Of a DNA stretch of 64,000 nucleotides, positions 19,183-27,934 are shown piece by piece. Within the stretch, counting starts at the first letter, position 1. Every line of letters begins with the position of its first letter. A program made the position numbers and the translations under genes. Under the pieces are notes generated by a model. It was not told the origin of the DNA. It saw only the letters and a list, made by a program, of their open reading frames with translations, and did no database searches. The stretch is taken from positions 210,109-274,108 of the forward strand of contig JAFSPG010000016.1 in NCBI GenBank assembly GCA_017443025.1. Direction: 5' to 3'. Source of the DNA: Bacteroidales bacterium (GTDB lineage: Bacteria; Bacteroidota; Bacteroidia; Bacteroidales; UBA932).

Positions 19183-21084
19183 ATGAGAAAGATAATATAT
19201 ACTGTTTCAATCGCTGTCGCGATAGTTTCCTGTTCCAAGGAGAGTGCAAACGTCCCCCAGCGGGAGTTCACTCTTGAAGCTTCGATGCCTGGAACAGACA
19301 CTAAAACCACGCTTGGGGCAAAGAGCGCCGGAGCCTATCCCGTTCTTTGGGCTTCCGGGGATGTAATAACCGTAAATGGAGTAGTTTCCAAACCGCTTGC
19401 TTCCGGGGATGCGGGGGCCAAAACTGCTGTCTTCTCATTTGCTGGCGATGTGTCTACCCCTTTCAATGTACTTTTCGGAGCATCAGCCGGTCGGAGTGAC
19501 GCAGTTGAGATTTCCCAAAAACAAAGTTGCACTCCCGGTACAGTTTGCGGCGGGCCTATGTATGCCGTTGCTACCAGCACGTCATTTACCATGCAACATT
19601 CCTGTGCCATTATTACTCTTCCTGTAACCGGGACAGGAGATATTAGGGGAATTCGTCTGTCTTCTCTTGACGGTACGGCTGTTGCCGGAACATTCCGCAT
19701 GGAAAAAATATCCGGCTCATTTTCCGGAAAGATGATTACGGAGATTCCTTCTTCATATATTGATTTGTCTCTGTCTGGAGGCAAGATGACCCTTTCCGCC
19801 TCGCCAAAGACCGTCAGTTTTGCTGTTGCACCCTCTACTCAGGAAAAGGGTATTTGCATAGAAATGGTTGCAAGCGACGGCTCAATAATGTGCAAGAATG
19901 CTCTTGTGGGAGAAACTCTTGTAGCCGGGACTGTGTATGAACTTCCTTCAACTGCCTTTGTGCCCAATTCTGAGCCGGTTGAGATTATATCTTCTTATTC
20001 CGAGCTTAAGGATTTTGCGGCCAGAGTCGCTGCCGGGGAGCTTCTGCTCAGGGCTCGCCTTGGGGCAAATATCACCGGTGATGCTACCTGGACTCCAATG
20101 GAAGGGTTCAAGGGCGATTTTGATGGCGGCGGATTCAAGATTTCCGGTTTGAGGAAGGCCTTTACCAACGAATTGATCGGTATGGTCAGGAATCTGACAC
20201 TGGAATCAGATATTACCTTAAGTAGCGCTGAAGATTATGTCGGCGATGAAAATAACTCCTGGGCTGGAATTGTAGCCAATCGCTTGTATACAAACGCATC
20301 CGTTATCAATTGTACGACCAAGGGGGCCATCACTGTTAATAATCAATTGGGAAAGGAGATTCGAATAGGAGCCGTTGCAGGATATGCCGCGCGCGGTATT
20401 GTTAACGGTTGCGTCAACGAGGCCACGATAACTGTTTACGGCGATAATTCGGGGAAGGACATTAATGCCGGCGGCTTTATCGGAAGGATGTATTCCAGCG
20501 AGACTGAAATCAAATTATATGGTAATATTAACAGAGGTACAGTCCTGATTGGCGGAACTGTTAAGAATGTTTATGTCGGTGGCGCTGTCGGGAGATGCAA
20601 TGCTCCACATATCCTGACAATAAAAGATAACATTAATATAGGAAATATAACCATAGATGGTGGAACTGTTGTGTCCGGGTCCATGAATGTGGGTGGAATT
20701 GCCGGGCAGGCACTTGATGCTTTTTCGGGCTGTGCCAATTACGGAGCTGTCACGCTCAGTGCATCAACATCCCAGACTCAAAATGTAGGCGGTATCGTCG
20801 GAGCTGTAACAACGGATTCCATATCCGAATGCATAAACGCCGGAACTATTCTTATGGATGGTACGAGTTCAGGAGTTGTGCGTTGTGGCGGTATAGTCGG
20901 AAATGCGAGCGGAGATGCTTCACTTAATGAAATAACTCTGACTAATTGTTCGTTCAGCGGTTTAATTACCATTGATATCGCCAGTCATTCAACCTTATAC
21001 ACCAATGCCTTTACCGGTCTGTATACTACTGGCGACCATACCGAGACGGGCTGTAAGAACTCTGGAAATATTGTTGTGAAATGA
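19183..21084 (+). CDS. Lipoprotein with fimbrillin-like domain and GLUG-type beta-helix
   Basis: 633 aa. Lipobox IVSC (Cys17). The first ~270 residues are the same fimbrillin-like module (TKTTLGAKSAGAYPVLWASG, DVITVNG, FAVAPSTQEKG). Residues ~290-633 are repeats of ~30-40 residues with GFKGDFDGGGFKISGL, CTTKGAITV, CVNEATITV, GGFIGRMY, GGIAGQAL, CANYGAVTLS and VGGIVGAV, the pattern of GLUG-repeat right-handed beta-helices found in large adhesins and surface proteins. No catalytic motif. It is probably a surface binding or scaffold component of this system. The next gene starts within its stop codon (ATGA), so translation is coupled to the EEP-GH97 enzyme. Confidence 0.82.
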   Translation: MRKIIYTVSIAVAIVSCSKESANVPQREFTLEASMPGTDTKTTLGAKSAGAYPVLWASGDVITVNGVVSKPLASGDAGAKTAVFSFAGDVSTPFNVLFGASAGRSDAVEISQKQSCTPGTVCGGPMYAVATSTSFTMQHSCAIITLPVTGTGDIRGIRLSSLDGTAVAGTFRMEKISGSFSGKMITEIPSSYIDLSLSGGKMTLSASPKTVSFAVAPSTQEKGICIEMVASDGSIMCKNALVGETLVAGTVYELPSTAFVPNSEPVEIISSYSELKDFAARVAAGELLLRARLGANITGDATWTPMEGFKGDFDGGGFKISGLRKAFTNELIGMVRNLTLESDITLSSAEDYVGDENNSWAGIVANRLYTNASVINCTTKGAITVNNQLGKEIRIGAVAGYAARGIVNGCVNEATITVYGDNSGKDINAGGFIGRMYSSETEIKLYGNINRGTVLIGGTVKNVYVGGAVGRCNAPHILTIKDNINIGNITIDGGTVVSGSMNVGGIAGQALDAFSGCANYGAVTLSASTSQTQNVGGIVGAVTTDSISECINAGTILMDGTSSGVVRCGGIVGNASGDASLNEITLTNCSFSGLITIDIASHSTLYTNAFTGLYTTGDHTETGCKNSGNIVVK

Positions 21085-23972
21085 AGCGACTTATAAAACT
21101 TATTCTGGCGCTTGGATTGTTGATTCCTAGCATTGCAGAGGCTCAGTCTTTCAAAGTCGGGTCTTTTAACCTATGTACCTCGGGCTCGAGAAAGAATTTT
21201 GTTGAGAAAGGGAAGAAGGGCGTATTTGCCGATCAGCAGAGATACTGGGATAAAAGCGCACCTGCAGTGGCCGATATTATCGCCGAAATGGACTGTGACA
21301 TCCTTGGCGTCCAGGAGGTATGCGACACCATCTGGGGTGTCAAGGGTGATAAAGGCTTGCGCCCTATGGTCGCAGCCCGCGGTCGTGATTATGAGTGGAT
21401 ACTCTATCCAAATACTGTTAAGGGGATATCATACGATGTAGCCATAGCTTACAAGAAAGAGTTGTTCGATACTCTTGCTACCGGCATTTTTTGGACTGGT
21501 GGTCATCCCGATAAACCCAAAACCCGAAAAGGGGAGCCAAAGCATACGTGCAAGCCTCTGGTCTGGGCCCGATTTATTCATAAGCCTTCCGGAAAGGAAT
21601 TCTATTTCATGGATACCCACACCGTCGTGCCGACCAAATACAAGAACGACGAGTGGCCTCGAAACAGGGGAAATATCCTGAACTTACAGCAGATAGCCCG
21701 TTGCGGCGAAGCTCTGGTTCCGGTTGATGTCCCGTCTATCCTTGTGGGAGACCTTAATATCGCACATAATTCCAAAGACTGGCATAATATATCGGATGCC
21801 CGCTGGGAAGATGTATATACCATATTCAAGGAAGAGGGCCGACTTAATACGGACGACCGTGAGTGGGGGACACAGAATACCAAGGACGAAACGGCATGGA
21901 CAAAATGGTATCCTGACCATATCATGCTCAACGGATTCAAGGCAAGCGATTTCAAAATCGAGCGTGGACGTTTTCCAACTGAAGACGGCACCCTGCATTA
22001 CCCTTCAGATCACTTCCCCTTGACGGCTACCGTTGGCTTTGATGATGCTAAGTTGTTTGTGGCAGCTGAAAAGGTCGTATCGCCCGATGGCAGTATTTCT
22101 GTTGAACTTCTGCCTGGAGAAACTTCGGTTTTGTATCGTGTACTCTGCGACGGGGAAGTCGTTGTTAACCCATCTCCGATTTCGATGACTCTTTCAGAGG
22201 GAACTGTATTTGGCGCCGGAAAACCCAAGAAAGTTATCCACGACGGTAATTCCCTTTCATTGCACTATGATGGTTATGCCCTTGAAGTCCGCTCTTTCGA
22301 TGACGGTATTTCCTGGCGATGGACGTCCCAGAAGCGTAAGGCATATAACGTAGTCTCGGAACGGGCGGAGTTCCGTTTTGCTGCAGGTATGCAGACGCGT
22401 TTTTCTTATACTCATAAGAATGGAGATCCTTATCAAGACGATTTTCAGAATCTTTATACTGTAACACGTTTTCCTGTGTGGAGGCCCGGAAAAGCATTGA
22501 GGGATGTGGCTATGGGGCCTGACGATAAACCTGTTCTTCCGGAAAAGGGAGGAAAAGCCCCGCTTGCGGTAGTGCCGGCTCTTGTCGAAGGTTCTTATGT
22601 CAGAATGGTTATTGCCGAGTCGGACGTAGTCTCTTATCCAGGGATGTTCCTTAAACCTTTTGGGAGCGGATTCAAGGCCAAGTTTGCCCCTTATCCGGCC
22701 AAGGAGGAACAGGGCGGAAAGAGAAACCTTCAGATGATAGTTACATCACGCGAAAAATATATTGCCTCGTGCAGCGGGAAGGCTCGTTCTTTCCCATGGA
22801 GAGTTATTTGTATATCTCGTGACGACAGAAAACTTGCTGAGAATAACCTTGTTACCAGGCTTGCTACGCCTTCTTCAGGGGATTTCTCATGGGTAAAGCC
22901 GGGTAAATCGGCTTGGGAGTGGTGGAGCGCTTTTGCCCTGGATAGCAAAGACTTCACCCCTGGAGTCAATACCGCCACATATAAGGCATATATTGATTTT
23001 GCATCCCGTCATGGTGTAGAGTATATCCTGCTTGACGAAGGCTGGGCTGTTAAATTCGCAGATAACCTCTTTGCCGTAGTTCCTGAGATTGACCTCCAAG
23101 AGATTATTCGTTATGGAAAGCAGGAAAATGTCGGTATTATCCTTTGGGCCGGGTATTCTGCTTTTGCGCGGGATATCGAAAAGGTTTGCAAACACTACTC
23201 AAAGCTTGGTGTAAAGGGATTCAAGATAGACTTTTTCGAGCGCAACGACCAGTTGACTCAGGAAGTTATGTATAAAATGGCTGAAACTGCAGCCAAGAAT
23301 AAGCTTATCATTGATTTCCATGGTTGTCCACCTCCCACGGGACTCCAAAAGCGATTCCCGAATGTTCTGAATTATGAGGGTATTTTCGGCCTGGAACAGA
23401 TGCGTAACAGAGCGCTTCCTGCTTATGATATGGTTACATTTGATGTAACGGCTCCGTTTATCCGTTTCCTGTCAGGGCCGGCCGACTATACGCCAGGGGC
23501 CTTCCTTAATGCTACAAAGGAAACATATGCCCCTGTAAAATGCGCCCCTATGTCGCAGGGAACCCGTTGCCATCAGCTGGCAGAATATGTTGTGTTTGAC
23601 GGCCCTCTCCAGATGCTCTGCGACAGCCCGTCTCGTTATGAGGCGGATCCGCAATGCGCAGACTTCTTGTACAGAGTCCCCACGGTTTGGGATGAAACCA
23701 GAGTTCTTGCCGGTAAGGTAGGGGAGTATATTGTCACTGCCCGTCGAAAGGGAAGTACATGGTACATAGGCGCACTTACCGACTGGTCGGCTCGTGAACT
23801 GAGTGTTGACTTGGCAGCTCTCGATTTGAAGGATGCAAGTGTGGAGGCCTGGGAAGATGGGCCGGAGGCTTCCGATAGGGCTTCCGACTGGAAGAAGAAT
23901 TCATTTGCCGTTTCTGCTCCTTTTACTATCCGTCTTGCACCAGGTGGGGGATGGGCTGCTATTGTGCATTGA
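21081..23972 (+). CDS. EEP phosphoesterase fused to GH97 glycoside hydrolase
   Basis: 963 aa, signal peptide 1-22 (AEAQ). Residues ~23-315 are an EEP domain with all motifs: GSFN, LGVQE, DTHTV, GDLN, PSDH. From ~325 a GH97 enzyme begins: N-terminal beta-sandwich (VSPDGSISVELLPGE, NPSPISMTL), a catalytic barrel (SAWEWWSAF, GVEYILLDEGW, IILWAGYSAF, LGVKGFKIDFFERNDQ, NYEGIFGLEQ) and a C-terminal beta domain. GH97 contains inverting alpha-glucosidases such as SusB and retaining alpha-galactosidase-like enzymes. Asp717 in KIDFF sits where the retaining subgroup has its nucleophile, and Glu766 (NYEG) is a candidate acid/base. That favours a retaining, alpha-galactosidase-like activity. The fusion suggests phosphodiester cleavage and alpha-glycoside hydrolysis act on one molecule. 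The GH3 gene starts 1 nt after its stop. Confidence 0.9.
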   Translation: MKRLIKLILALGLLIPSIAEAQSFKVGSFNLCTSGSRKNFVEKGKKGVFADQQRYWDKSAPAVADIIAEMDCDILGVQEVCDTIWGVKGDKGLRPMVAARGRDYEWILYPNTVKGISYDVAIAYKKELFDTLATGIFWTGGHPDKPKTRKGEPKHTCKPLVWARFIHKPSGKEFYFMDTHTVVPTKYKNDEWPRNRGNILNLQQIARCGEALVPVDVPSILVGDLNIAHNSKDWHNISDARWEDVYTIFKEEGRLNTDDREWGTQNTKDETAWTKWYPDHIMLNGFKASDFKIERGRFPTEDGTLHYPSDHFPLTATVGFDDAKLFVAAEKVVSPDGSISVELLPGETSVLYRVLCDGEVVVNPSPISMTLSEGTVFGAGKPKKVIHDGNSLSLHYDGYALEVRSFDDGISWRWTSQKRKAYNVVSERAEFRFAAGMQTRFSYTHKNGDPYQDDFQNLYTVTRFPVWRPGKALRDVAMGPDDKPVLPEKGGKAPLAVVPALVEGSYVRMVIAESDVVSYPGMFLKPFGSGFKAKFAPYPAKEEQGGKRNLQMIVTSREKYIASCSGKARSFPWRVICISRDDRKLAENNLVTRLATPSSGDFSWVKPGKSAWEWWSAFALDSKDFTPGVNTATYKAYIDFASRHGVEYILLDEGWAVKFADNLFAVVPEIDLQEIIRYGKQENVGIILWAGYSAFARDIEKVCKHYSKLGVKGFKIDFFERNDQLTQEVMYKMAETAAKNKLIIDFHGCPPPTGLQKRFPNVLNYEGIFGLEQMRNRALPAYDMVTFDVTAPFIRFLSGPADYTPGAFLNATKETYAPVKCAPMSQGTRCHQLAEYVVFDGPLQMLCDSPSRYEADPQCADFLYRVPTVWDETRVLAGKVGEYIVTARRKGSTWYIGALTDWSARELSVDLAALDLKDASVEAWEDGPEASDRASDWKKNSFAVSAPFTIRLAPGGGWAAIVH

Positions 23973-23973
23973 T

Positions 23974-26097
23974 ATGAACCGCATACTGGATACTATAATA
24001 TTTGTTTTTTTCGTTGCGGCCTGTTCTTCGGTTGAAAAGCACGATGGATATATGCTTATTAGCCAGAGAGAAGGTCCAAGTCTTGGCTACACGTCGGCGC
24101 GGATAATAAGAGTTGACGGCAAATATTTTAAAGACTTGAATGGTGACGGCGTGGTTGAGCCATACGAGGACTGGCGGCTGACCTCTGCTGAGCGTGCCGC
24201 CGATTTGGCTTACCGTTTGCCGGTGGAATACCTTTCGGGACTTATGACTAACGGTCATACCGTGAATGTCCCGGGTATTTCTTCCATGAGCGTTTCTGGT
24301 ATTACCTATAACGGCAAGCCTTATGCAGAAAGCGGAGCAGAGCCATCTGATATTTGCGACAGGCTTTACGATGCACTTGTAAACTTCGATACACGGCAGG
24401 TTCTTCTAGCTCATAGTGACGGCCCTGAAACAATTGCCCGTTGGAATAATAAAGTACAGGCCCTTGTTGAGGCACAGCCTTTCGGTATCCCATGTGCAAA
24501 TTCAACTGATCCGCGAAACGAAATCAAGGCCACGGATGAGTACAATGCCGGAAGCGGCGGAATATGCTCCCAGTGGCCTACTCCGCTTGGCCTTGCTGCA
24601 ACTTTCGATACCACGGTAGTACGTGATTTTGCCGCCACGTTAAAGCGCGAATATCTTGCCCTTGGTTTCCGTACGGCCCTCTCGCCCCAGGCAGATTTAG
24701 CGACCGAACCTCGCTGGAGGCGTGTGCCGGGCACGTTTGGGGAAAATCCTGAACTCGTTCGGGCTATGGCTTCAGCCTATATTAACCAGATGCAGCCTGA
24801 AATAAACTGCATTGAAAAGCACTGGCCAGGAGGAGGCACTGGAGAGGGTGGACGTGATGCCCACCTTGCAATCGGTAAATACGGAGTTTTCCCGGGAGGG
24901 CGTCTGCAAAGCCATATGGATGCTTTTGATTTGAATGCTGCGGGAATAATGCCATACTATACGATTTCGTATAATCAAGATCCTTCTGGCGAAAATGTGG
25001 GGAATAGCTACAGTTCCTATATGATAGATTCGCTATTGCGCCAACGCTATGGATATAAGGGTATTGTATGCACAGATTGGGGTATTGTTCCCGACTATAA
25101 CGGCGATCCACTCACTACTGGAGGGAAGTGCTACGGAGTTGAGGACCTATCCGTCGGCGAACGCGTACTCAAGGCGCTTGAGGCCGGAGTTGATGAGTTC
25201 GGCGGTTCAGTTATGGCTGCCGACATAATGGCCGCATGGAAGATATGGTGTAAGCGAAAAGGAGAAGATTCTGCGCGTGCTCGCTGGGAAAAATCAGCCA
25301 GGAAGATACTTGAATCTATGTTTCGTACAGGACTTTTCGAGAATCCTTATGTAGATGTAGCCCAAGCCGAAGCAACTCTTTCCGATCATGAGGCCTTTGT
25401 CAGGGGTGAAGAAGCTCAGATTCGTTCCGTAGTAATGCTTAAGAATCACGCTGCTGCTTTGCCTGTCGCTCGCGATGCCAAAGTGTATGTGCCTAAACGT
25501 CATATTCCCGGTGTCTATTCCATGACGGGACGCCAAAAGAAGGCTCCGTATGTAGGGTATTCTGTAGATACATCGGTGGTTGCTAAATATTATCGTCTTG
25601 TTGACTCTCCCGAGTTGGCTGATTTCGCCCTAGTCGCAATTACGGAGCCTGAAGGCGGCATAGGATATAAGGACGGACAGTACATGCCTATATCGCTTCA
25701 ATATTCTCCTTATACGGCTTCGAATGCTCGGAAGGGAGAGCGCTCGTATCGCGGAAAGACTATTCGTGTTGAGAACGAAACCGACCTGTCTTTAGTGAAG
25801 GAAACCAAGGCTGCAATGGGAGAAAAGCCGGTAGTGGTGCTGCTTTCAGCCACGCGCCCGGTAGTTATGGAATTCGAACCATGGGCTGATGCAATTCTCG
25901 TAGCCTTCGGGGTGCGCAGTAAGGCTTTTCTCGAATTGGTCTCCGGTGGCCGGCAGCCCTCCGGCCATCTGCCTATGCAGTTCCCGGCTTCTATGGCCGA
26001 AGTTGAACGCCAGTTGGAGGATGTCCCCCAGGATATGGTACCTTGGACTGATGCAGATGGCAATATTTACGATTTTGGTTTCGGATTAAATAAATAA
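23974..26097 (+). CDS. GH3 beta-glycosidase lipoprotein with EF-hand-like loop
   Basis: 707 aa from ATG 23974, one base after the upstream stop. An earlier in-frame ATG at 23833 lies inside the GH97 gene and is rejected. Lipobox VAAC (Cys16). An EF-hand-like 12-residue loop, DLNGDGVVEPYE, follows near residue 50, then the GH3 barrel with KHWPGGG and GEGGRDAH, nucleophile Asp368 in VCTDWG, and the GH3 C-terminal domain (SVVMLKNH, PSGHLPMQFP) ending in DFGFGLNK. GH3 enzymes release beta-linked monosaccharides from non-reducing ends by a retaining mechanism. Probably periplasmic or outer-membrane attached, the last step of this operon. It has a clear paralog at 35119-37338. No Fn3-like C-terminal extension is present. 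Confidence 0.92.
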   Translation: MNRILDTIIFVFFVAACSSVEKHDGYMLISQREGPSLGYTSARIIRVDGKYFKDLNGDGVVEPYEDWRLTSAERAADLAYRLPVEYLSGLMTNGHTVNVPGISSMSVSGITYNGKPYAESGAEPSDICDRLYDALVNFDTRQVLLAHSDGPETIARWNNKVQALVEAQPFGIPCANSTDPRNEIKATDEYNAGSGGICSQWPTPLGLAATFDTTVVRDFAATLKREYLALGFRTALSPQADLATEPRWRRVPGTFGENPELVRAMASAYINQMQPEINCIEKHWPGGGTGEGGRDAHLAIGKYGVFPGGRLQSHMDAFDLNAAGIMPYYTISYNQDPSGENVGNSYSSYMIDSLLRQRYGYKGIVCTDWGIVPDYNGDPLTTGGKCYGVEDLSVGERVLKALEAGVDEFGGSVMAADIMAAWKIWCKRKGEDSARARWEKSARKILESMFRTGLFENPYVDVAQAEATLSDHEAFVRGEEAQIRSVVMLKNHAAALPVARDAKVYVPKRHIPGVYSMTGRQKKAPYVGYSVDTSVVAKYYRLVDSPELADFALVAITEPEGGIGYKDGQYMPISLQYSPYTASNARKGERSYRGKTIRVENETDLSLVKETKAAMGEKPVVVLLSATRPVVMEFEPWADAILVAFGVRSKAFLELVSGGRQPSGHLPMQFPASMAEVERQLEDVPQDMVPWTDADGNIYDFGFGLNK

Positions 26098-26099
26098 TA

Positions 26100-26130
26100 G
26101 TTGAAAATTAAACTATAATTAGTATATTTT
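26100..26130 (+). promoter_or_regulatory. Candidate promoter of the second glycan operon
   Basis: GTTG (26100-26103), a 19-nt spacer and TATATTTT (26123-26130). This is one base off TAnnTTTG and has the same -33 form and spacing as the corA promoter. It would give a leader of about 130 nt. Confidence 0.4.
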
Positions 26131-26190
26131 AGGCGTATAATGACCTTCCCTGAGAATGGTTGACACTTTTGGGGTGGTTAAACTAAGATT

Positions 26191-26230
26191 GTTTACACAT
26201 TCACTGGACCGGTTTACATCGGAGGGTCCA
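26191..26230 (+). promoter_or_regulatory. GTTTACA direct repeats and small hairpin in operon-2 leader
   Basis: GTTTACA at 26191-26197 and 26212-26218, 21 bp apart (two helical turns). The second copy lies in the loop of an inverted repeat TGGACC (26205-26210) / GGTCCA (26225-26230). This could be a regulator site or a leader structure. The rest of 26098-26266 shows nothing else. Confidence 0.35.
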
Positions 26231-26266
26231 TTGCCCCAAATATGATTCTGAATTTTTAGTCAGATA

Positions 26267-27928
26267 ATGAAACGGCTCATCATATTTTTTATCGTAGTTT
26301 CTGCGGGCTTTCTTATGGCTTGCAGCAATCCGTCGGTCGAGCATGAGAGTGATTCGCTGGTTATGTTGCGGCTTCGAGGAACCGCTACTTTTTCTGATGA
26401 TAATTGGAAGGAATCGTACCGGGCTATAAAGGATAGTCCTGGTTGCTGCGACGAGGTGTGGTTTTCCACCGGGTTGGGGTTTTCGGATGAGGAGACATTG
26501 TGCGATAGGGCTGAGCGAATTAAACGCGGTACACTCGAACTTAGGAAGTTGGGAATAGGATCCTCCCTCCAAATCCAGATGACTATCGGCCATGGTGATC
26601 AGCTTGCTGTTGGAGAAGAGCATTTGTACGATGCGCTAACATGGACGCGTTGGACTGGTTACTCCGGTATTGTGAATAAATACTCCAGCTGTCCTCGTGA
26701 TCCGAATTTTCTCGAATACATCCGAAGGATGTCGCAGATTTATGCCGAAACCAAGCCTCGTAGCGTCTGGATTGACGATGACCTTCGTTATGACAATCAT
26801 CAGCCGGCAACGACCAAAGCCTCTCCAATTGGATGTTGGTGCAACCGATGCATTACAGATTTCAACTCAATCCATGGTACTCATTGGACAGCGCAGACGT
26901 TGCTGAAAGCTATGGAATATGATTCAACTCTATTGGAGCAATGGGAGTTGTTCTGCACATCATCGCTTACCGATATTGCCCGCATCATAGCAGAAGAATT
27001 CATAAGGATTTCTCCCGAAACTATTTTTGGTTTACAGGGCAGTAGGAAGGTTGAGTCCGTTAAGGTTCAGACCGCAATTTTGCATACTCTGCATGAAGTC
27101 AGTGGCAGGGATTGCGGGTACAGACCTGGCGGCGGTTCTTATTTTGACGACATGGGCGCAGCTCCTCAGGTCATAAAAAGTATGGAATCAGCACGATTCC
27201 GGAAATTAGTCGAAAACTCCGATTGGATTACGGAGTGGTGCCCAGAGATTGAAACTTCGCCTCGAGTCTATGGCTCGCGTACCCCGCAGGGCGTGCTTGT
27301 AGAAGGCTTTGCGGCCCTCGCATATGGCCTTGACAAGTTAAGCCTATTCGTGATGGCACCGGAAAGGGAGAGTGCGGCTGTCTATTCCAGGACTATGTTG
27401 CGGCCTCTTGCTGAAGGGATTCCTATGCTGAGGGAGTACGCCAAGGCCAACGAAGGAACTGTTCCTGTTGGTTTCAGTACTCAAGCTACTTTCGACAGGC
27501 TTTATTCTTTCGGCTGCGCGGCTATTCCAGTCCTGCCGGGTCCGGGGAAAGAGCTGGGAACGCTCAGCAATGCAGATTTGGATAGACTGATTCTTACCAA
27601 GCAGACCTCTGACCAGGTGCAGCAACTTCGCGAGTCTTTTGCCTCCCCCATAGTTTGTTGCTCGCCCTTTATCGGCCTTGTTGTTCCCCGGATTGCCGAG
27701 AGTGGAGGCTTGCGGACGGTGGGTCTTCTGAATGTGCGAATTGATTGCCAGGGCCCCGTTAGGTTACGCATTCCGGACCTGCCGGAAAGCGTATGCAAGG
27801 TTAGCTGGTATGAAATGAAAGCTAATCCGGTACAACTTTCCGTTGAAAGGGAGGGAGGTGCCGCGTATGTTACTATCCCGAAACTCGGCCCTTGGAATGC
27901 CGGCTTTTTGTATATTGAAGAACAATAA
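26267..27928 (+). CDS. Lipoprotein of unassigned family, TIM-barrel glycosidase-like
   Basis: 553 aa. Signal peptide with lipobox LMAC (Cys19). I do not recognise the family. The sequence alternates helix and strand like a (beta/alpha)8 barrel: VMLRLRGT, CDEVWFSTGL, SSLQIQMTIGHGDQ, SVWIDDDLRYDNHQP, a Cys-rich CWCNRC segment (about 187-192), ETIFGLQGS, DWITEWCPEIET and a small C-terminal beta domain (RLRIPDLPESV). The order and spacing recall clan GH-A beta-galactosidase-like barrels, and WIDDD and WCPEIE are candidate acidic active-site strands, but no proven catalytic pair can be named. The CxCxxC-like cluster could bind a metal or form disulfides. It opens an operon of glycan-active enzymes, 6 nt before the next gene, so a glycosidase role is likely but unproven. 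Confidence 0.6.
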   Translation: MKRLIIFFIVVSAGFLMACSNPSVEHESDSLVMLRLRGTATFSDDNWKESYRAIKDSPGCCDEVWFSTGLGFSDEETLCDRAERIKRGTLELRKLGIGSSLQIQMTIGHGDQLAVGEEHLYDALTWTRWTGYSGIVNKYSSCPRDPNFLEYIRRMSQIYAETKPRSVWIDDDLRYDNHQPATTKASPIGCWCNRCITDFNSIHGTHWTAQTLLKAMEYDSTLLEQWELFCTSSLTDIARIIAEEFIRISPETIFGLQGSRKVESVKVQTAILHTLHEVSGRDCGYRPGGGSYFDDMGAAPQVIKSMESARFRKLVENSDWITEWCPEIETSPRVYGSRTPQGVLVEGFAALAYGLDKLSLFVMAPERESAAVYSRTMLRPLAEGIPMLREYAKANEGTVPVGFSTQATFDRLYSFGCAAIPVLPGPGKELGTLSNADLDRLILTKQTSDQVQQLRESFASPIVCCSPFIGLVVPRIAESGGLRTVGLLNVRIDCQGPVRLRIPDLPESVCKVSWYEMKANPVQLSVEREGGAAYVTIPKLGPWNAGFLYIEEQ

Positions 27929-27934
27929 TCTGAA

